This document shows positions 14,135-22,228 of a stretch of DNA of 47,751 bases, in pieces; positions within the stretch are counted from its first letter, which is position 1, and every line of letters begins with the position of its first letter. The notes beneath the pieces are model-generated. The model was not told the origin of the DNA. It did no database searches and worked only from the letters and a program-made list of their open reading frames with translations. The position numbers were made by a program, and so were the translations under genes. The stretch comes from a virus. The stretch spans positions 1-47,751 of the IMG/VR virus record IMGVR_UViG_3300030099_006321; one strand, given 5' to 3'.

Positions 14135-15086
14135 TTGAATTTGATTGGGTTTTCTGTTTGAAGTAACGGGAAACAGTGTCAATTGTTTTGTAATAGAAAG
14201 GCACGTACCCGTTTTTGATCATGTTGTCGAGGACATCCCAGACATCATGTTGTGTCAGCTTAGCTTTCTTTTGTGGCTTGTAAAGTTGCCATTGATCGAT
14301 GGGTGCAAGTTTGCCTTGATCAGTAAATAGGATAATCAGATTGCCTTCTGTTTCATCGAAAGCAGGCGGCTGATAATAGTAAGCAGTGCACTTCTGCGGG
14401 AATGCGGTTGGCTGTTCACCGACCAGGGCAGTGCGTTTGACTTGGTATTCCCTCAGCTTGCGTAGCCACGTGAGGTGCTTGCAGGTTGGTTGATAGAAGG
14501 GGAACTGTTCTTTGAGTTGTTGCTTGATCTGCAGTTGTCGTTGGAATGAACCACAACTGCAATAGGGTTCAGGGCACAGCTTTTGGGGAGCTGGCCCTTC
14601 ACCCATGAGATGCATGGTCCGTTCGTCAGGCTCAATGTCCAGACCATCAGGAGCGACGAGGTAACCAATGTTGTGCTCATTGAGGATAGCCTCAAGGGTT
14701 TGTTGGTCGACGTTGGGACTGTATTGCTGCAGGAAATGTCGCTGGCTGATCGCACCAGGGCTGATGTTGCCGCCTTGCATGTAGTAGCTGTGGCCTTTCA
14801 TGACGATGCGGCCATTGTTTTTCCAGTACTTGGGCGTGGTGTAGTTAGCACCCATGTACTCGAAGTGATGCGGCAGTCTGCCAGTGAAATCCATGAAGGC
14901 ATGGTGCACTGGTTCAGCAGGAATGGTTTGCTCAGTGCCGTCTACTCTGGTAATGACCAGAGAATTGTTATCAACATAGATACCAGCAATGTCAGTATCA
15001 TCAAACTTAGGAAATGCACGTTTGATATTAGCTCGAGAGTAGACAAAAGCTTGGGCCTCACTCATCGGTGGCAGTTGAGTTTTCAT
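14109..15086 (-). CDS. SWIM-type zinc-finger protein
   Basis: 325 residues. CSCGSF near residue 180 and CKHLTWL about 25 residues later form the SWIM pattern CxC-xn-CxH, used to bind zinc and nucleic acid or protein. N- and C-terminal parts are not recognised; the C-terminal part contains a helical LTQHDVWDVLDNMIKNGYVP segment. It is the first gene of a leftward unit with a CAACTCAATT-type leader before the ATG. Position between HTH and SSB/polymerase genes fits DNA transactions. Confidence 0.65.
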   Translation of the reverse strand: MKTQLPPMSEAQAFVYSRANIKRAFPKFDDTDIAGIYVDNNSLVITRVDGTEQTIPAEPVHHAFMDFTGRLPHHFEYMGANYTTPKYWKNNGRIVMKGHSYYMQGGNISPGAISQRHFLQQYSPNVDQQTLEAILNEHNIGYLVAPDGLDIEPDERTMHLMGEGPAPQKLCPEPYCSCGSFQRQLQIKQQLKEQFPFYQPTCKHLTWLRKLREYQVKRTALVGEQPTAFPQKCTAYYYQPPAFDETEGNLIILFTDQGKLAPIDQWQLYKPQKKAKLTQHDVWDVLDNMIKNGYVPFYYKTIDTVSRYFKQKTQSNSNEAHAPQA

Positions 15087-15125
15087 GGGTAGATTAGAAT
15101 TGAGTTAAGTAAAGATAAAAAAATT

Positions 15126-15365
15126 ATGACGTTTAATTTACACTTTCAAGAATCGACAGAAGAAGCCTTCTGGAAAGAGAAATTGCTACGTCTCATTGGA
15201 AACTGTAGCTCAGTGCATGAGCTACGCGAGCTGGCGACATATCTTGTCAAGATTGCCGCCACTCGTCAGTCAGTGATCAATGGATTGATCAAAGAAAATT
15301 TGGATCAGATGCACCGTCAGATGGATGAGCACTTGGCTCATTCAAAGGAGGAATCTGCTCCATAA
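15126..15365 (+). CDS. Small helical protein of unknown function
   Basis: 79 residues (MTFNLHFQESTEEAFWKEKL), predicted helical throughout, with no membrane segment. It is transcribed against its neighbours: it diverges from the SWIM gene and meets the 376-residue gene tail to tail with 28 bases of overlap. No ribosome site is clear. Composition is convincing, function unknown. Confidence 0.6.
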   Translation: MTFNLHFQESTEEAFWKEKLLRLIGNCSSVHELRELATYLVKIAATRQSVINGLIKENLDQMHRQMDEHLAHSKEESAP

Positions 15366-16468
15366 GAATCCTTGGGCACCGACGAACTAGGCAAGGCATG
15401 AACTTCGGAAGCAGCTGTCATGGCAGATACTTCAATAGTTTCTTGTTCAAACTTAGGCTCGATTCCCATAGGAGTGATCTGTACACCTGGAGCAATGTTG
15501 AGGACACTGCTGTACTCATTGCTATAACGGCACATGGTCGAGATAGCAAACTCATCATGACGCTCATCCTGCGTCTGCTTCATCAAATTCTCAGGAATGA
15601 TCAAGTCATTCAGTGAGAGCTGTGCTGCTTCTGGACCCATGTCATAGACGGGTTGAGTTGCAGCGACCGCTGTGGTTGCATCCGAGGTGTCATTGCCTCG
15701 GCCAACTTCAGTGAGTTCCAGCAATGGCTGGAATACAAACTGTGCGTAGGCGTCATAGTTTTGTGGACGCTTGGGTGTGCTGGTTGCAACCGCAATGGTC
15801 TTAGCCATGTTGTCTCTGAACTCTTTGAGCTGTGCACTGAAGGTGCCTCCGGTTGCACCTTTGATGCTCAAGAGCAAGGGCAGATCGTGGCAACGTTGAC
15901 CAGAAGAAGAGAGAACAAAGATTGAATACCAAGTACGCAGGGTGTGGTTGATAGGATCATCTTTGTATGTATCCCAGAGATAGTTGACACGACCGGGGTC
16001 GTCAACATTATCAGCAGGGTTCATTGAACCAATGATCGTGGAGCGCCGTTGCGTACCCTCTTTGGTCTTAATTGTTTCTTTCTTCTCAAGCAAAGGAGCA
16101 GTCTCAAACAAGACCTGAAGTCTTGGCTTGGAAAAGATGATGCCATCCCTCATCTCTCCACCAAGCTTTTGTGCGTGAGGTGCTTTGAACGATCCTGGCT
16201 CTAGGTCAGAGACGGCTGCTTTCCAACCACAAGCGACAAGATAATCTTTCTGGAGAAAGAATCCACCAGTGACTCTGTCAGTTGGGCTGTTGATTGCAAT
16301 CATTTGTCCCAGCTTGGGAGCACGTCCAAGAAACTCTGGTTCAGTCAGATACTTGAACGAATCAAGATCGCGCTTGACAACAGGCAACCGAACGATGGAT
16401 GAAGTCTCCGGTAGGAAACTCACAGCATCAGTTTTGGCTAGTTTGTTGCGTGTTGAAGTCGAGGTCAT
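15338..16468 (-). CDS. Unknown protein in replisome block (DUF5895-like?)
   Basis: 376 residues, mixed fold, no membrane segment. Features: GGFFLQKDYLVACGWKAAV near the N-terminus, a central LRTWYSIFVLSSSGQRCHDL, and an acidic Ser-rich tail. It lies directly downstream of SSB and polymerase in the same direction and shares the type 2 hairpin leader, so a replication-linked role is plausible. The general pattern reminds me of cyanobacterial DUF5895 proteins, but I am not sure of this. Confidence 0.65.
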   Translation of the reverse strand: MTSTSTRNKLAKTDAVSFLPETSSIVRLPVVKRDLDSFKYLTEPEFLGRAPKLGQMIAINSPTDRVTGGFFLQKDYLVACGWKAAVSDLEPGSFKAPHAQKLGGEMRDGIIFSKPRLQVLFETAPLLEKKETIKTKEGTQRRSTIIGSMNPADNVDDPGRVNYLWDTYKDDPINHTLRTWYSIFVLSSSGQRCHDLPLLLSIKGATGGTFSAQLKEFRDNMAKTIAVATSTPKRPQNYDAYAQFVFQPLLELTEVGRGNDTSDATTAVAATQPVYDMGPEAAQLSLNDLIIPENLMKQTQDERHDEFAISTMCRYSNEYSSVLNIAPGVQITPMGIEPKFEQETIEVSAMTAASEVHALPSSSVPKDSYGADSSFE

Positions 16469-16500
16469 AGTTAGTTAGAAACGAGTAGGGAAGGGAAACT

Positions 16501-16530
16501 CTAGGACTTACACCACTTGGGATGCCTAGG
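16501..16530 (-). promoter_or_regulatory. Type 2 leader hairpin, copy 1
   Basis: Minus strand: outer stem CCTAG/CTAGG closes an inner CATCC...GGTG stem with a conserved TGTAAG on the 3' side. Same layout at 20352-20380 and 28452-28484 with changed but still paired outer stems. Lies between the SSB stop and the start of the downstream 376-residue gene. Confidence 0.5.
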
Positions 16531-16540
16531 AATTATAGAT

Positions 16541-17419
16541 TTAAAACGGACGATCGTCATCCTCAATACCAGGTCCCCATGGATTAACGGGGATGCCAGC
16601 AGAGACAGGAGCAGGCAGTGCTGGTGGCTCTACTGGTCCTTGCACTGGAAGATCGATAGTTTCTTCTGGTGTCTGTGGATCTGGAATTGATTCCGGTTCT
16701 GTTGTTGTTTGCCCGCCCCAGAGAGTGACCTCTTTGGGGGAGGCCACTTCTGTCTGGGGCTTGATTGTTTTTTCTGTGGATTGTGAAGTGAGTGTTCTGC
16801 CTTTGGTGATGCGAATCACAGTGCGTGACTTGGGAACACCTGATGCTTTATCAATCCACTGATGGGTGGAAAGATAACCATAGACAGACAGTGGTGTGCC
16901 CTTGCGTGTCCTGTCCATCAGCATGCTGGCCAGGTCAAGAGACGCCCCGACTTCATTGAATGCTTCGATCTGGAAGTAGTCGTAACCTTTGCCACCAACA
17001 TTGACAACTAATGTCTGTGTTGCTTTAACAAACTTTCCTTTGTTGCTGTCAATGAACTTAACTTGTCTGCCATCAGCCAGGTCAATGTCATTTCCACAGT
17101 CACCAGTCATGGTTACTTCATTAACGATAGGAAATTGTTCTGCGTTGACACGGATGACTTGACCACCAGAGACGCTGAGTTCTTTGGCTTTGTAGTCGTA
17201 ACGCAACATGCCAGCAGAGATAAACAAGTGCATATCTTTTTTAATCTGTTGCATGCGATTCATATCACGATCACTGAATGCCTTGAGTGTGATCTGTGTG
17301 GGATCACCTTTACCCATGGCAGGGACTAATGCTTTACAAGTCAGTATTAATTTATTGCGCCAGTCATAGGATTCTTTTGGATCCTCGATAGTTTGTACAG
17401 AGAGGAAGCACTTGTTCAT
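16541..17419 (-). CDS. ssb: Single-stranded DNA-binding protein, two OB folds
   Basis: 292 residues from ATG at 17419. Two OB-like segments are visible, about residues 1-105 and 120-215 (YDYFQIEAFNEVG, TPLSVYGYLSTHQWID), then a Pro-rich linker and the acidic tip GIEDDDRPF. The DDDxPF ending is the SSB signature that docks replication partners. It protects single strands during phage replication. It follows the DNA polymerase by 17 bases in the same direction. A TTG extension to 17455 would overlap the polymerase end and is not needed. Confidence 0.8.
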   Translation of the reverse strand: MNKCFLSVQTIEDPKESYDWRNKLILTCKALVPAMGKGDPTQITLKAFSDRDMNRMQQIKKDMHLFISAGMLRYDYKAKELSVSGGQVIRVNAEQFPIVNEVTMTGDCGNDIDLADGRQVKFIDSNKGKFVKATQTLVVNVGGKGYDYFQIEAFNEVGASLDLASMLMDRTRKGTPLSVYGYLSTHQWIDKASGVPKSRTVIRITKGRTLTSQSTEKTIKPQTEVASPKEVTLWGGQTTTEPESIPDPQTPEETIDLPVQGPVEPPALPAPVSAGIPVNPWGPGIEDDDRPF

Positions 17420-17436
17420 TGGAAATAACTTACGTT

Positions 17437-19293
17437 CTAATGTGTATCTGACCAACGATATCCTACTTTTGCATCACCATCAATGCGGCATTTAAAGTTG
17501 TAGAAATTCCCAGCATCTATAAATGCTTGCAATACCAATGGAATGATCGTATGTTGCAAGGCAGGAAGACAAGATAGTTGGATCTCATCATGAATAAATG
17601 CATGTTGATTCCAATGGATGCCATAGGTCAGTCCAGCATCTGTTAAAGCGTCGTGGATATTGACCACGACTTGTTTCATGATGATTGCACCAGCAGATTG
17701 CAATAGCACATTAAGTGCTTTGAAGTCAGACCGACAATGCAGTGGCCTGCGATCTAAGCCAATAAGATAACCACGTTCAGCAAGATTTAATCTAAGATTT
17801 TCTTTGAGTTTAGCGAGAGCGGGTACACCGGCCATGAAACTTTCGATAGCACCTCGTCCTGAAGCGATGAGTCGCTCTTGATCTTTTTCTTGTGGATTAA
17901 TAATGCTACCTGCCTTAGCGTATCCACAGCCAAAAAGAATGCCATAGAGAAGACGTTTGCTAATGTCCCTGGTCCCGACACCGAACATCTGTTGGTTATA
18001 GGTGTGGATATCTTGATTCTCATCGATAACTACATCGCTATACTTTCCATTATCCCAGAAGGCTAAGTACCCAGCTAAGCATCTAAGTTCTAATGCTTTG
18101 GCATCAAAACCGATTAATACATTACCTTCTGGTGCATGCCATAACGCTCTACATTCTTTGCCATAAGGTGAGTACACAGCAGGTACTTGAGCAATATTGG
18201 GATTCTTATGACTGCAACGTCCAGTGATGCAGCCAGTGGTAATGACATCACCGTGAATCACATCATCTTCTGTGACTAATTTGAGCCAGGCATTACGACC
18301 ACTTTTGATTTGTCCTAGTCGTTTCTTCAGCAGCATGTACTCTGCCAGCGGTTTAGCTTCTGGAAATGAAAGCTGCGCCAGGACTTCGTCATCAAGAACT
18401 GGGTTGCCTTTGTCTGTTAACTTGGTGGGTTGCCAGTTGTATTTAGTTTTAAGTCTGTCAGTAATCTGTTGGCGTGAGCCAGGATTAAATTCTTCTGTAT
18501 GGACTTTACGGAATGGTTGACCTTTGATGTAACCACGCTTGGCATTGTTGACCTTGGGCGTGAACCATTCTTCTGTTTCTGTTGGCGGGAAGATTTGTTT
18601 TAGTTCAGCTTCGAGTAATCTTTTTTTGAAGTCCAAATCATCCACAAGATTAAGACATTGATCCACATCAAATGGAAAGCCAGATCTAATTTGTCTTTCA
18701 ATTGCCAAAGCCAGGTCATGCTCCAGCTTGTAGGCTGATGGTGCAATGTGTTGGCGGCAGATGTGTTCGTAGAGTTTATTGTTGACGTAGACATCTTGGA
18801 TGCAGTAGTCAAGCATCTCTTGTGAGTATTCAGAAAAGTCTTTGAAATTAATTTTCTTTGAGCCAAGACGGTAACCCCAGGCTTTAAGACCAGCTGTCCC
18901 TTTGAATTGAGCTGGCACTTGCGGGTAGTGATTGTCATCAAGGTCATACAAGATCTCTTTCGGCCATACGAATCTGGTGCAGACGAGCGTGTCGATGACA
19001 TGTGCAGTGAGTTTAAAGTCTGTAAGTTTCCTGAGAACAGGTATATCGTAGAAGATTATATTATGACCGATAAGTACATCAGCCCCGTGCAGATGCTCAA
19101 TAGCACTGTCAATAGAGTCAGGCCCATAAGTAACAGTTTGTTTTCTGATGACATCGTATATAACGATGCAGAAGATCTCAGTGACTGAATCATATAGGCC
19201 ATTAGTTTCTATGTCAAAGATAAGCCAGCTTTCAAATGTAGAACTTGGCTTCAGGTTGAACTTCGAGTCCTTGAGTTGAGAGTTTCTTGTCAT
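17437..19293 (-). CDS. DNA polymerase, family A with 3'-5' exonuclease
   Basis: 618 residues. Exonuclease motifs: FDIETNGL (Asp27, Glu29), GHNIIFYD (Asp83), YCIQD (Asp167). Polymerase motifs: A with Asp397 in FDAKALELR, B in RDISKRLLYGILFGCGY (Arg442, Lys446, Tyr450), C with HDE at 568-570. The O-helix residue equal to E. coli Phe762 is Tyr450, as in T7, which favours even use of dideoxy and normal nucleotides and is seen in many lytic marine phages. No 5' nuclease domain. First 62 bases overlap the upstream small gene. Confidence 0.95.
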   Translation of the reverse strand: MTRNSQLKDSKFNLKPSSTFESWLIFDIETNGLYDSVTEIFCIVIYDVIRKQTVTYGPDSIDSAIEHLHGADVLIGHNIIFYDIPVLRKLTDFKLTAHVIDTLVCTRFVWPKEILYDLDDNHYPQVPAQFKGTAGLKAWGYRLGSKKINFKDFSEYSQEMLDYCIQDVYVNNKLYEHICRQHIAPSAYKLEHDLALAIERQIRSGFPFDVDQCLNLVDDLDFKKRLLEAELKQIFPPTETEEWFTPKVNNAKRGYIKGQPFRKVHTEEFNPGSRQQITDRLKTKYNWQPTKLTDKGNPVLDDEVLAQLSFPEAKPLAEYMLLKKRLGQIKSGRNAWLKLVTEDDVIHGDVITTGCITGRCSHKNPNIAQVPAVYSPYGKECRALWHAPEGNVLIGFDAKALELRCLAGYLAFWDNGKYSDVVIDENQDIHTYNQQMFGVGTRDISKRLLYGILFGCGYAKAGSIINPQEKDQERLIASGRGAIESFMAGVPALAKLKENLRLNLAERGYLIGLDRRPLHCRSDFKALNVLLQSAGAIIMKQVVVNIHDALTDAGLTYGIHWNQHAFIHDEIQLSCLPALQHTIIPLVLQAFIDAGNFYNFKCRIDGDAKVGYRWSDTH

Positions 19294-19462
19294 TCATTTC
19301 AATCCATTGGAGGATGCTGACAGCACCAGTTTTGTTGGAGAAAGAAAAAGCTTTGGAAAGTTGTGAATCCTTATCGATTGGGATAAGGATAAATTGACCA
19401 GTTTCTTCTGCAGAGACAGCATAGGGTGTACCGCTGATGGTGGTTGCAATTATGTAGCTCAC
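19232..19462 (-). CDS. Small protein upstream of DNA polymerase
   Basis: 76 residues from a GTG start (MSYIIATTISGTPYAVSAEE). Strand-rich, soluble. It overlaps the polymerase start by 62 bases. The GTG lies only three bases after the T tract of the terminator at 19466-19500, so its transcript must start within or upstream of that hairpin, or be leaderless. No Shine-Dalgarno. No family recognised. Confidence 0.65.
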   Translation of the reverse strand: MSYIIATTISGTPYAVSAEETGQFILIPIDKDSQLSKAFSFSNKTGAVSILQWIEMNDKKLSTQGLEVQPEAKFYI

Positions 19463-19465
19463 ATT

Positions 19466-19500
19466 AGAAAAAAGAACTACGCAAATATTACGTAGTTCTT
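19466..19500 (-). terminator. Rho-independent terminator after GP88-like gene
   Basis: Minus strand: AAGAACTACG (19491-19500) pairs perfectly with CGTAGTTCTT (19472-19481) across a nine-base loop, followed by a T tract. It ends the GP88-like transcript right before the next gene. Confidence 0.8.
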
Positions 19501-19516
19501 CTCATAATGCAAGTGG

Positions 19517-20320
19517 CTATTTGTTGTATCCAGTCCAGGAACCCTGACGCCTACGTGCAGCGAGTGCCTTGGCGGCATCGCTGCCCTTGCGTTGGTTGTT
19601 GTGAACCAGCAATGCAAATGGCTTGTCACCAAAGCAGTGGCTGTCGTCGTGGTCGATTTCTAGATCAAGGCAACCTGCTTCGTCTTCTGTATAAACGACC
19701 TGGGCCACACGCTGGAACACGTCAGGATATCTCTGGATGAGATAATCTTGATCACCACCAAGTGATGCAGTCAGGTAGAAGTTGTCTGGTATGTGACCTG
19801 CTGAGTGTGCATGTAGCCAGTACTCTAGTTGTTTGGTGTAAGCATAGAACTTGATCTCTGGATGTTCACGTGCAACTTGTAACCACGCGCCAAAGTAAAT
19901 AGTGTTAAAGAAATCACCTGACTCATGAACACGGCACAATGTGTACGGATTATTAGTTGATTGCATTTTCCAGATGCCATAAGCAATAGTGTCAGCAACG
20001 GCTTGGACTGGATTCTTACGAAAAATTACTGATGGATCACCTTCAGTATCAAAGCTATCTTTTATGACTTGCTTGATGGTATTGAAGTTGTGCCAACGAG
20101 CAGCACGAACAGCAGGCCTGGTCTCTGCCATGGCAGCAAAACAGCGAAACTCATTACCCATCGCATTGTCAGTGCGTGGCGCGTCTTGGATCTTGCCAGT
20201 GTCTGGGTCTGCCATGGTGCGGCAGACACCAGCATTAGGACAGGTGTAACCTGCTGGCAGATTGAAGATCAATCGCTTGGATAACTTGGCATTACCCTTG
20301 CTGAATTTGAGGTTGTGCAT
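19517..20320 (-). CDS. GP88-like phage protein
   Basis: 267 residues. Start MHNLKFSKGNAKLSKRLIFN, then LPAGYTCPNAGVC, EFRCFAAMAE, CRVHESGDFFNTIYFGAWLQ, FYAYTKQLEYW and LTASLGGDQDYLIQRYP. This ordered set of Cys and Asp motifs is that of the gene product 88 family of phages and some plasmids. The biochemical role is unknown; the Cys residues suggest a metal site. The gene is bounded by a type 2 leader upstream and a strong terminator downstream, so it is probably a single-gene unit. Confidence 0.75.
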   Translation of the reverse strand: MHNLKFSKGNAKLSKRLIFNLPAGYTCPNAGVCRTMADPDTGKIQDAPRTDNAMGNEFRCFAAMAETRPAVRAARWHNFNTIKQVIKDSFDTEGDPSVIFRKNPVQAVADTIAYGIWKMQSTNNPYTLCRVHESGDFFNTIYFGAWLQVAREHPEIKFYAYTKQLEYWLHAHSAGHIPDNFYLTASLGGDQDYLIQRYPDVFQRVAQVVYTEDEAGCLDLEIDHDDSHCFGDKPFALLVHNNQRKGSDAAKALAARRRQGSWTGYNK

Positions 20321-20351
20321 AACAGAACAAGTAGAGTTGAGTTGAGTATCA

Positions 20352-20380
20352 CTGGGTCTTACACCACAAAGGATGCCCAG
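20352..20380 (-). promoter_or_regulatory. Type 2 leader hairpin, copy 2
   Basis: Minus strand: CTGGG/CCCAG outer stem, inner CATCC...GGTG stem, TGTAAG on the 3' side. The outer stem differs from copy 1 (CTAGG/CCTAG) by a paired change. Followed by CAACTCAACTCTACTTGTT and the ATG of the GP88-like gene. Confidence 0.5.
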
Positions 20381-20411
20381 TTTTGATTCTATCTTGGTAG
20401 ACTAATAGGAC

Positions 20412-20440
20412 GTTCACCAGTTATCAACTGGCGCATGAAC
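20412..20440 (+). promoter_or_regulatory. Hairpin that buries a start codon
   Basis: GTTCA-CCAGTT-ATC-AACTGG-CGCA-TGAAC forms a two-part stem that contains the ATG of the next gene in its closing strand. CGTTC can instead pair with GAACG at about 20450. No Shine-Dalgarno is present. This could be a translation switch or chance. Confidence 0.4.
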
Positions 20441-20629
20441 CCAGAGGTGGAACGGACTCTGGACGATGTGGAGAACAGCATGGACCGCACTCGTATCTAT
20501 CGTGGCGTTAAATATCAAGCGAGGACATGGGAAGATTTCTTTCGTCCTCATCCCAGTCGTGATGAACGACTGAAAAAATTACTGGCACAAGAGCAGACAG
20601 AACCAGAACAGATGTCTAACATTGTTTAG
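20435..20629 (+). CDS. Small protein with YRGVKY motif (DUF4278-like?)
   Basis: 64 residues (start MNPEVERTLDDVENSMDRTR), with IYRGVKYQAR, a motif also found in cyanobacterial DUF4278 proteins, and an acidic helical tail. Its ATG lies inside the hairpin at 20412-20440. It may be of host origin. The gene is followed by about 90 bases without a gene and a bidirectional terminator. Confidence 0.55.
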   Translation: MNPEVERTLDDVENSMDRTRIYRGVKYQARTWEDFFRPHPSRDERLKKLLAQEQTEPEQMSNIV

Positions 20630-20714
20630 TAAACACTACTAAGCGGGTCAGTTCCAGTTGTTAGCTGGGTCATCAAGTCGTGCAGATGCGTGAGTCGGCG
20701 ATGTACTAACAATT

Positions 20715-20747
20715 AAAAGGCCAGGGTATCAACAACCCTGGCTTTTT
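20715..20747 (+). terminator. Rho-independent terminator
   Basis: GCCAGGGT at 20720-20727 pairs with ACCCTGGC at 20735-20742, flanked by AAAAG and CTTTTT, so it can work in both directions. It ends the unit of the YRGVKY gene before the Hli gene. A near copy of this stem is used at 21764-21793. Confidence 0.8.
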
Positions 20748-20933
20748 CATGTTAGTTTGTATTAGTAATCAATTGCTCCTTGATTACTCTTCATGTACAC
20801 ACTCTATGGTCATGAAGCTTTACAGTTGCTAACGGACAGCTACAGGGGGTTAGGTGCGAGAGCCACCCCATCCGTACTCTTTCTCATGGACGACATCCAA
20901 TTCGTTTACTTTATCCATCGCTTACTTGAAACA

Positions 20934-21047
20934 ATGAAGAACGTACAACTAGCTGAACTAATTAATGGTCGCTTTGCGATGATTGGGATTGTGGCTGGGC
21001 TCGGTGCCTATGCATTAACTGGTCAAGTAATTCCTGGTCTGTGGTGA
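20934..21047 (+). CDS. hli: High-light-inducible protein (Hli)
   Basis: 37 residues with the chlorophyll-binding helix AELINGRFAMIGIVAGLGAY (ExxNGRxAMIG) and the tail TGQVIPGLW typical of short cyanophage Hli proteins. Hli proteins bind chlorophyll and carotenoids in thylakoids and protect photosystems during infection. The frame stays open upstream to ATGs at 20886 and 20793, giving 53 or 84 residues; I chose the start that gives the usual size. The 3' 86 bases overlap the end of thyX on the other strand. Confidence 0.85.
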   Translation: MKNVQLAELINGRFAMIGIVAGLGAYALTGQVIPGLW

Positions 21048-21750
21048 CCTCAACCTCATCACTGTTGATAATTTCATTGACAACAAGATCAGGTGTATAC
21101 CATCCCATTGCTTTAGCAGTAAGGGGAAATTTTTCACAGAAGATATCTTGAGCAGCAGAAGCTAGTGCTCTGTGTTCTAACTGTGTCGATTCATGCGTAC
21201 GTGTACGGATATAAATAATCCAGGAACGCATGGTTCCTTTCATATACAACCGCGTGGGTGCAGCCAATGGCAAGATGAAACGTGCTGATTCTTTAGCAAC
21301 TCCATTAATGATCAGCTCTTTGTAAAGTCTTTCTGCTGCTTCAATATGGGCTGCAACTTTATGGTTGAGATCATTCATCTTTGGTTTACCAATCTTCTGG
21401 GCAAGATCCTGGGTTGAATTCTGTCTGTTCTTAGGATCTTGTGCCCTGAGCTGTGGTGATTCAATGCGTCCGAGTTTGTCGACGTTGGAGTAACGTTGGG
21501 AGAATTCTTGGAAATAAAATCCTTTACCATGACGGAGAATCTGTGGAGCAATAGCTCTGGTGGTGTAGATCTCTAATGTCATATCAACCATGTCAAAGGG
21601 AGACCAATGCTCATGGTCCCACATGTATCTGATTAACTGTGGGTAAGTTGCTTTGTTGTCTTCATTCTGTTTATTGGAAACCCTGGCACATTTACATAGC
21701 CATTCTTCTGCCAAGTTAGTGTGGTTGACATAAAAGACATTAGAAGTCAT
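20962..21750 (-). CDS. thyX: Flavin-dependent thymidylate synthase ThyX
   Basis: 262 residues. FSQRY at 83-87 and the preceding RH (73-74) form the ThyX signature; later ESARFILPLAAPTRLYMKG and THESTQLEHRALA are family segments. It makes dTMP from dUMP with FAD and methylene-tetrahydrofolate, supplying thymidine for phage DNA. The usual RHRxxS is read here as RHGKGFYFQEFS, with Gly in place of the second Arg and one extra residue. The last 30 residues are Gln/Ser/His-rich and share DNA with the hli gene. Confidence 0.92.
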   Translation of the reverse strand: MTSNVFYVNHTNLAEEWLCKCARVSNKQNEDNKATYPQLIRYMWDHEHWSPFDMVDMTLEIYTTRAIAPQILRHGKGFYFQEFSQRYSNVDKLGRIESPQLRAQDPKNRQNSTQDLAQKIGKPKMNDLNHKVAAHIEAAERLYKELIINGVAKESARFILPLAAPTRLYMKGTMRSWIIYIRTRTHESTQLEHRALASAAQDIFCEKFPLTAKAMGWYTPDLVVNEIINSDEVEVTTDQELLDQLMHRHRAQPQSQSSQSDH

Positions 21751-21763
21751 CAGTTAAGCGCAT

Positions 21764-21793
21764 TAAAAAGACCAGGGTAGTAGATACCCTGGC
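21764..21793 (-). terminator. Terminator between the 21817 gene and thyX
   Basis: Minus strand: CCAGGGTA pairs with TACCCTGG (21772-21792) with a five-base loop, then CTTTTT. It separates the tRNA-linked unit from thyX. Confidence 0.8.
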
Positions 21794-21816
21794 CAGGCCA
21801 CGTACCCAGGCAGATG

Positions 21817-22203
21817 TTATCCAGCAGTAGCAGTTACGTCAACCACACCAGAATTAGATGTGGTCTGTTGGTGTGCTCTAGCACGTGCATGTTTGATATT
21901 CTCAGCACGAACACGTGCATCTTCTGCAGCACGTTCGTGTGCTTGAACACGTTCAGCACTGATGGTGTGCACCATACCATTGAGAGGGTTGATGTACATC
22001 ATGCTGCCATCAGGCATCAGTTCACCCTTCATGAGTGCTAGCTCTTCATCATTGTAGAAGTACTGCACTCTGACACGATGTGTCTTGTGAAATCCTTGTG
22101 GACTGGTGAACCGTGCACTGAAGTCAGTGGCACCGTCTTGTGTTTTGTTGATCCCAACTTGTGGGATGAGAGCCTTTGTGGCATCCATGATTGCGGCTAG
22201 CAT
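21817..22203 (-). CDS. Unknown protein downstream of tRNA-Leu
   Basis: 128 residues from ATG at 22203 (MLAAIMDATKALIPQVGINK). Middle part strand-rich (TDFSARFTSPQGFHKTHRVR), C-terminal part a charged helix (ERVQAHERAAEDARVRAENI). A leader of the AACTCTACTTGTT type precedes it, immediately 3' of the tRNA, so tRNA and mRNA are probably made as one transcript and separated by tRNA processing. No family recognised. Confidence 0.7.
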   Translation of the reverse strand: MLAAIMDATKALIPQVGINKTQDGATDFSARFTSPQGFHKTHRVRVQYFYNDEELALMKGELMPDGSMMYINPLNGMVHTISAERVQAHERAAEDARVRAENIKHARARAHQQTTSNSGVVDVTATAG

Positions 22204-22228
22204 AATCAAAACAAGTAGAGTTTGAGGT

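Noticed and set aside
20401-20460. Glutamine riboswitch (glnA or Downstream-peptide type)
   Set aside because: CGTTCA plus hairpin is present, but the conserved GGACGGAAGUAGG strand is missing, so I call only a hairpin.
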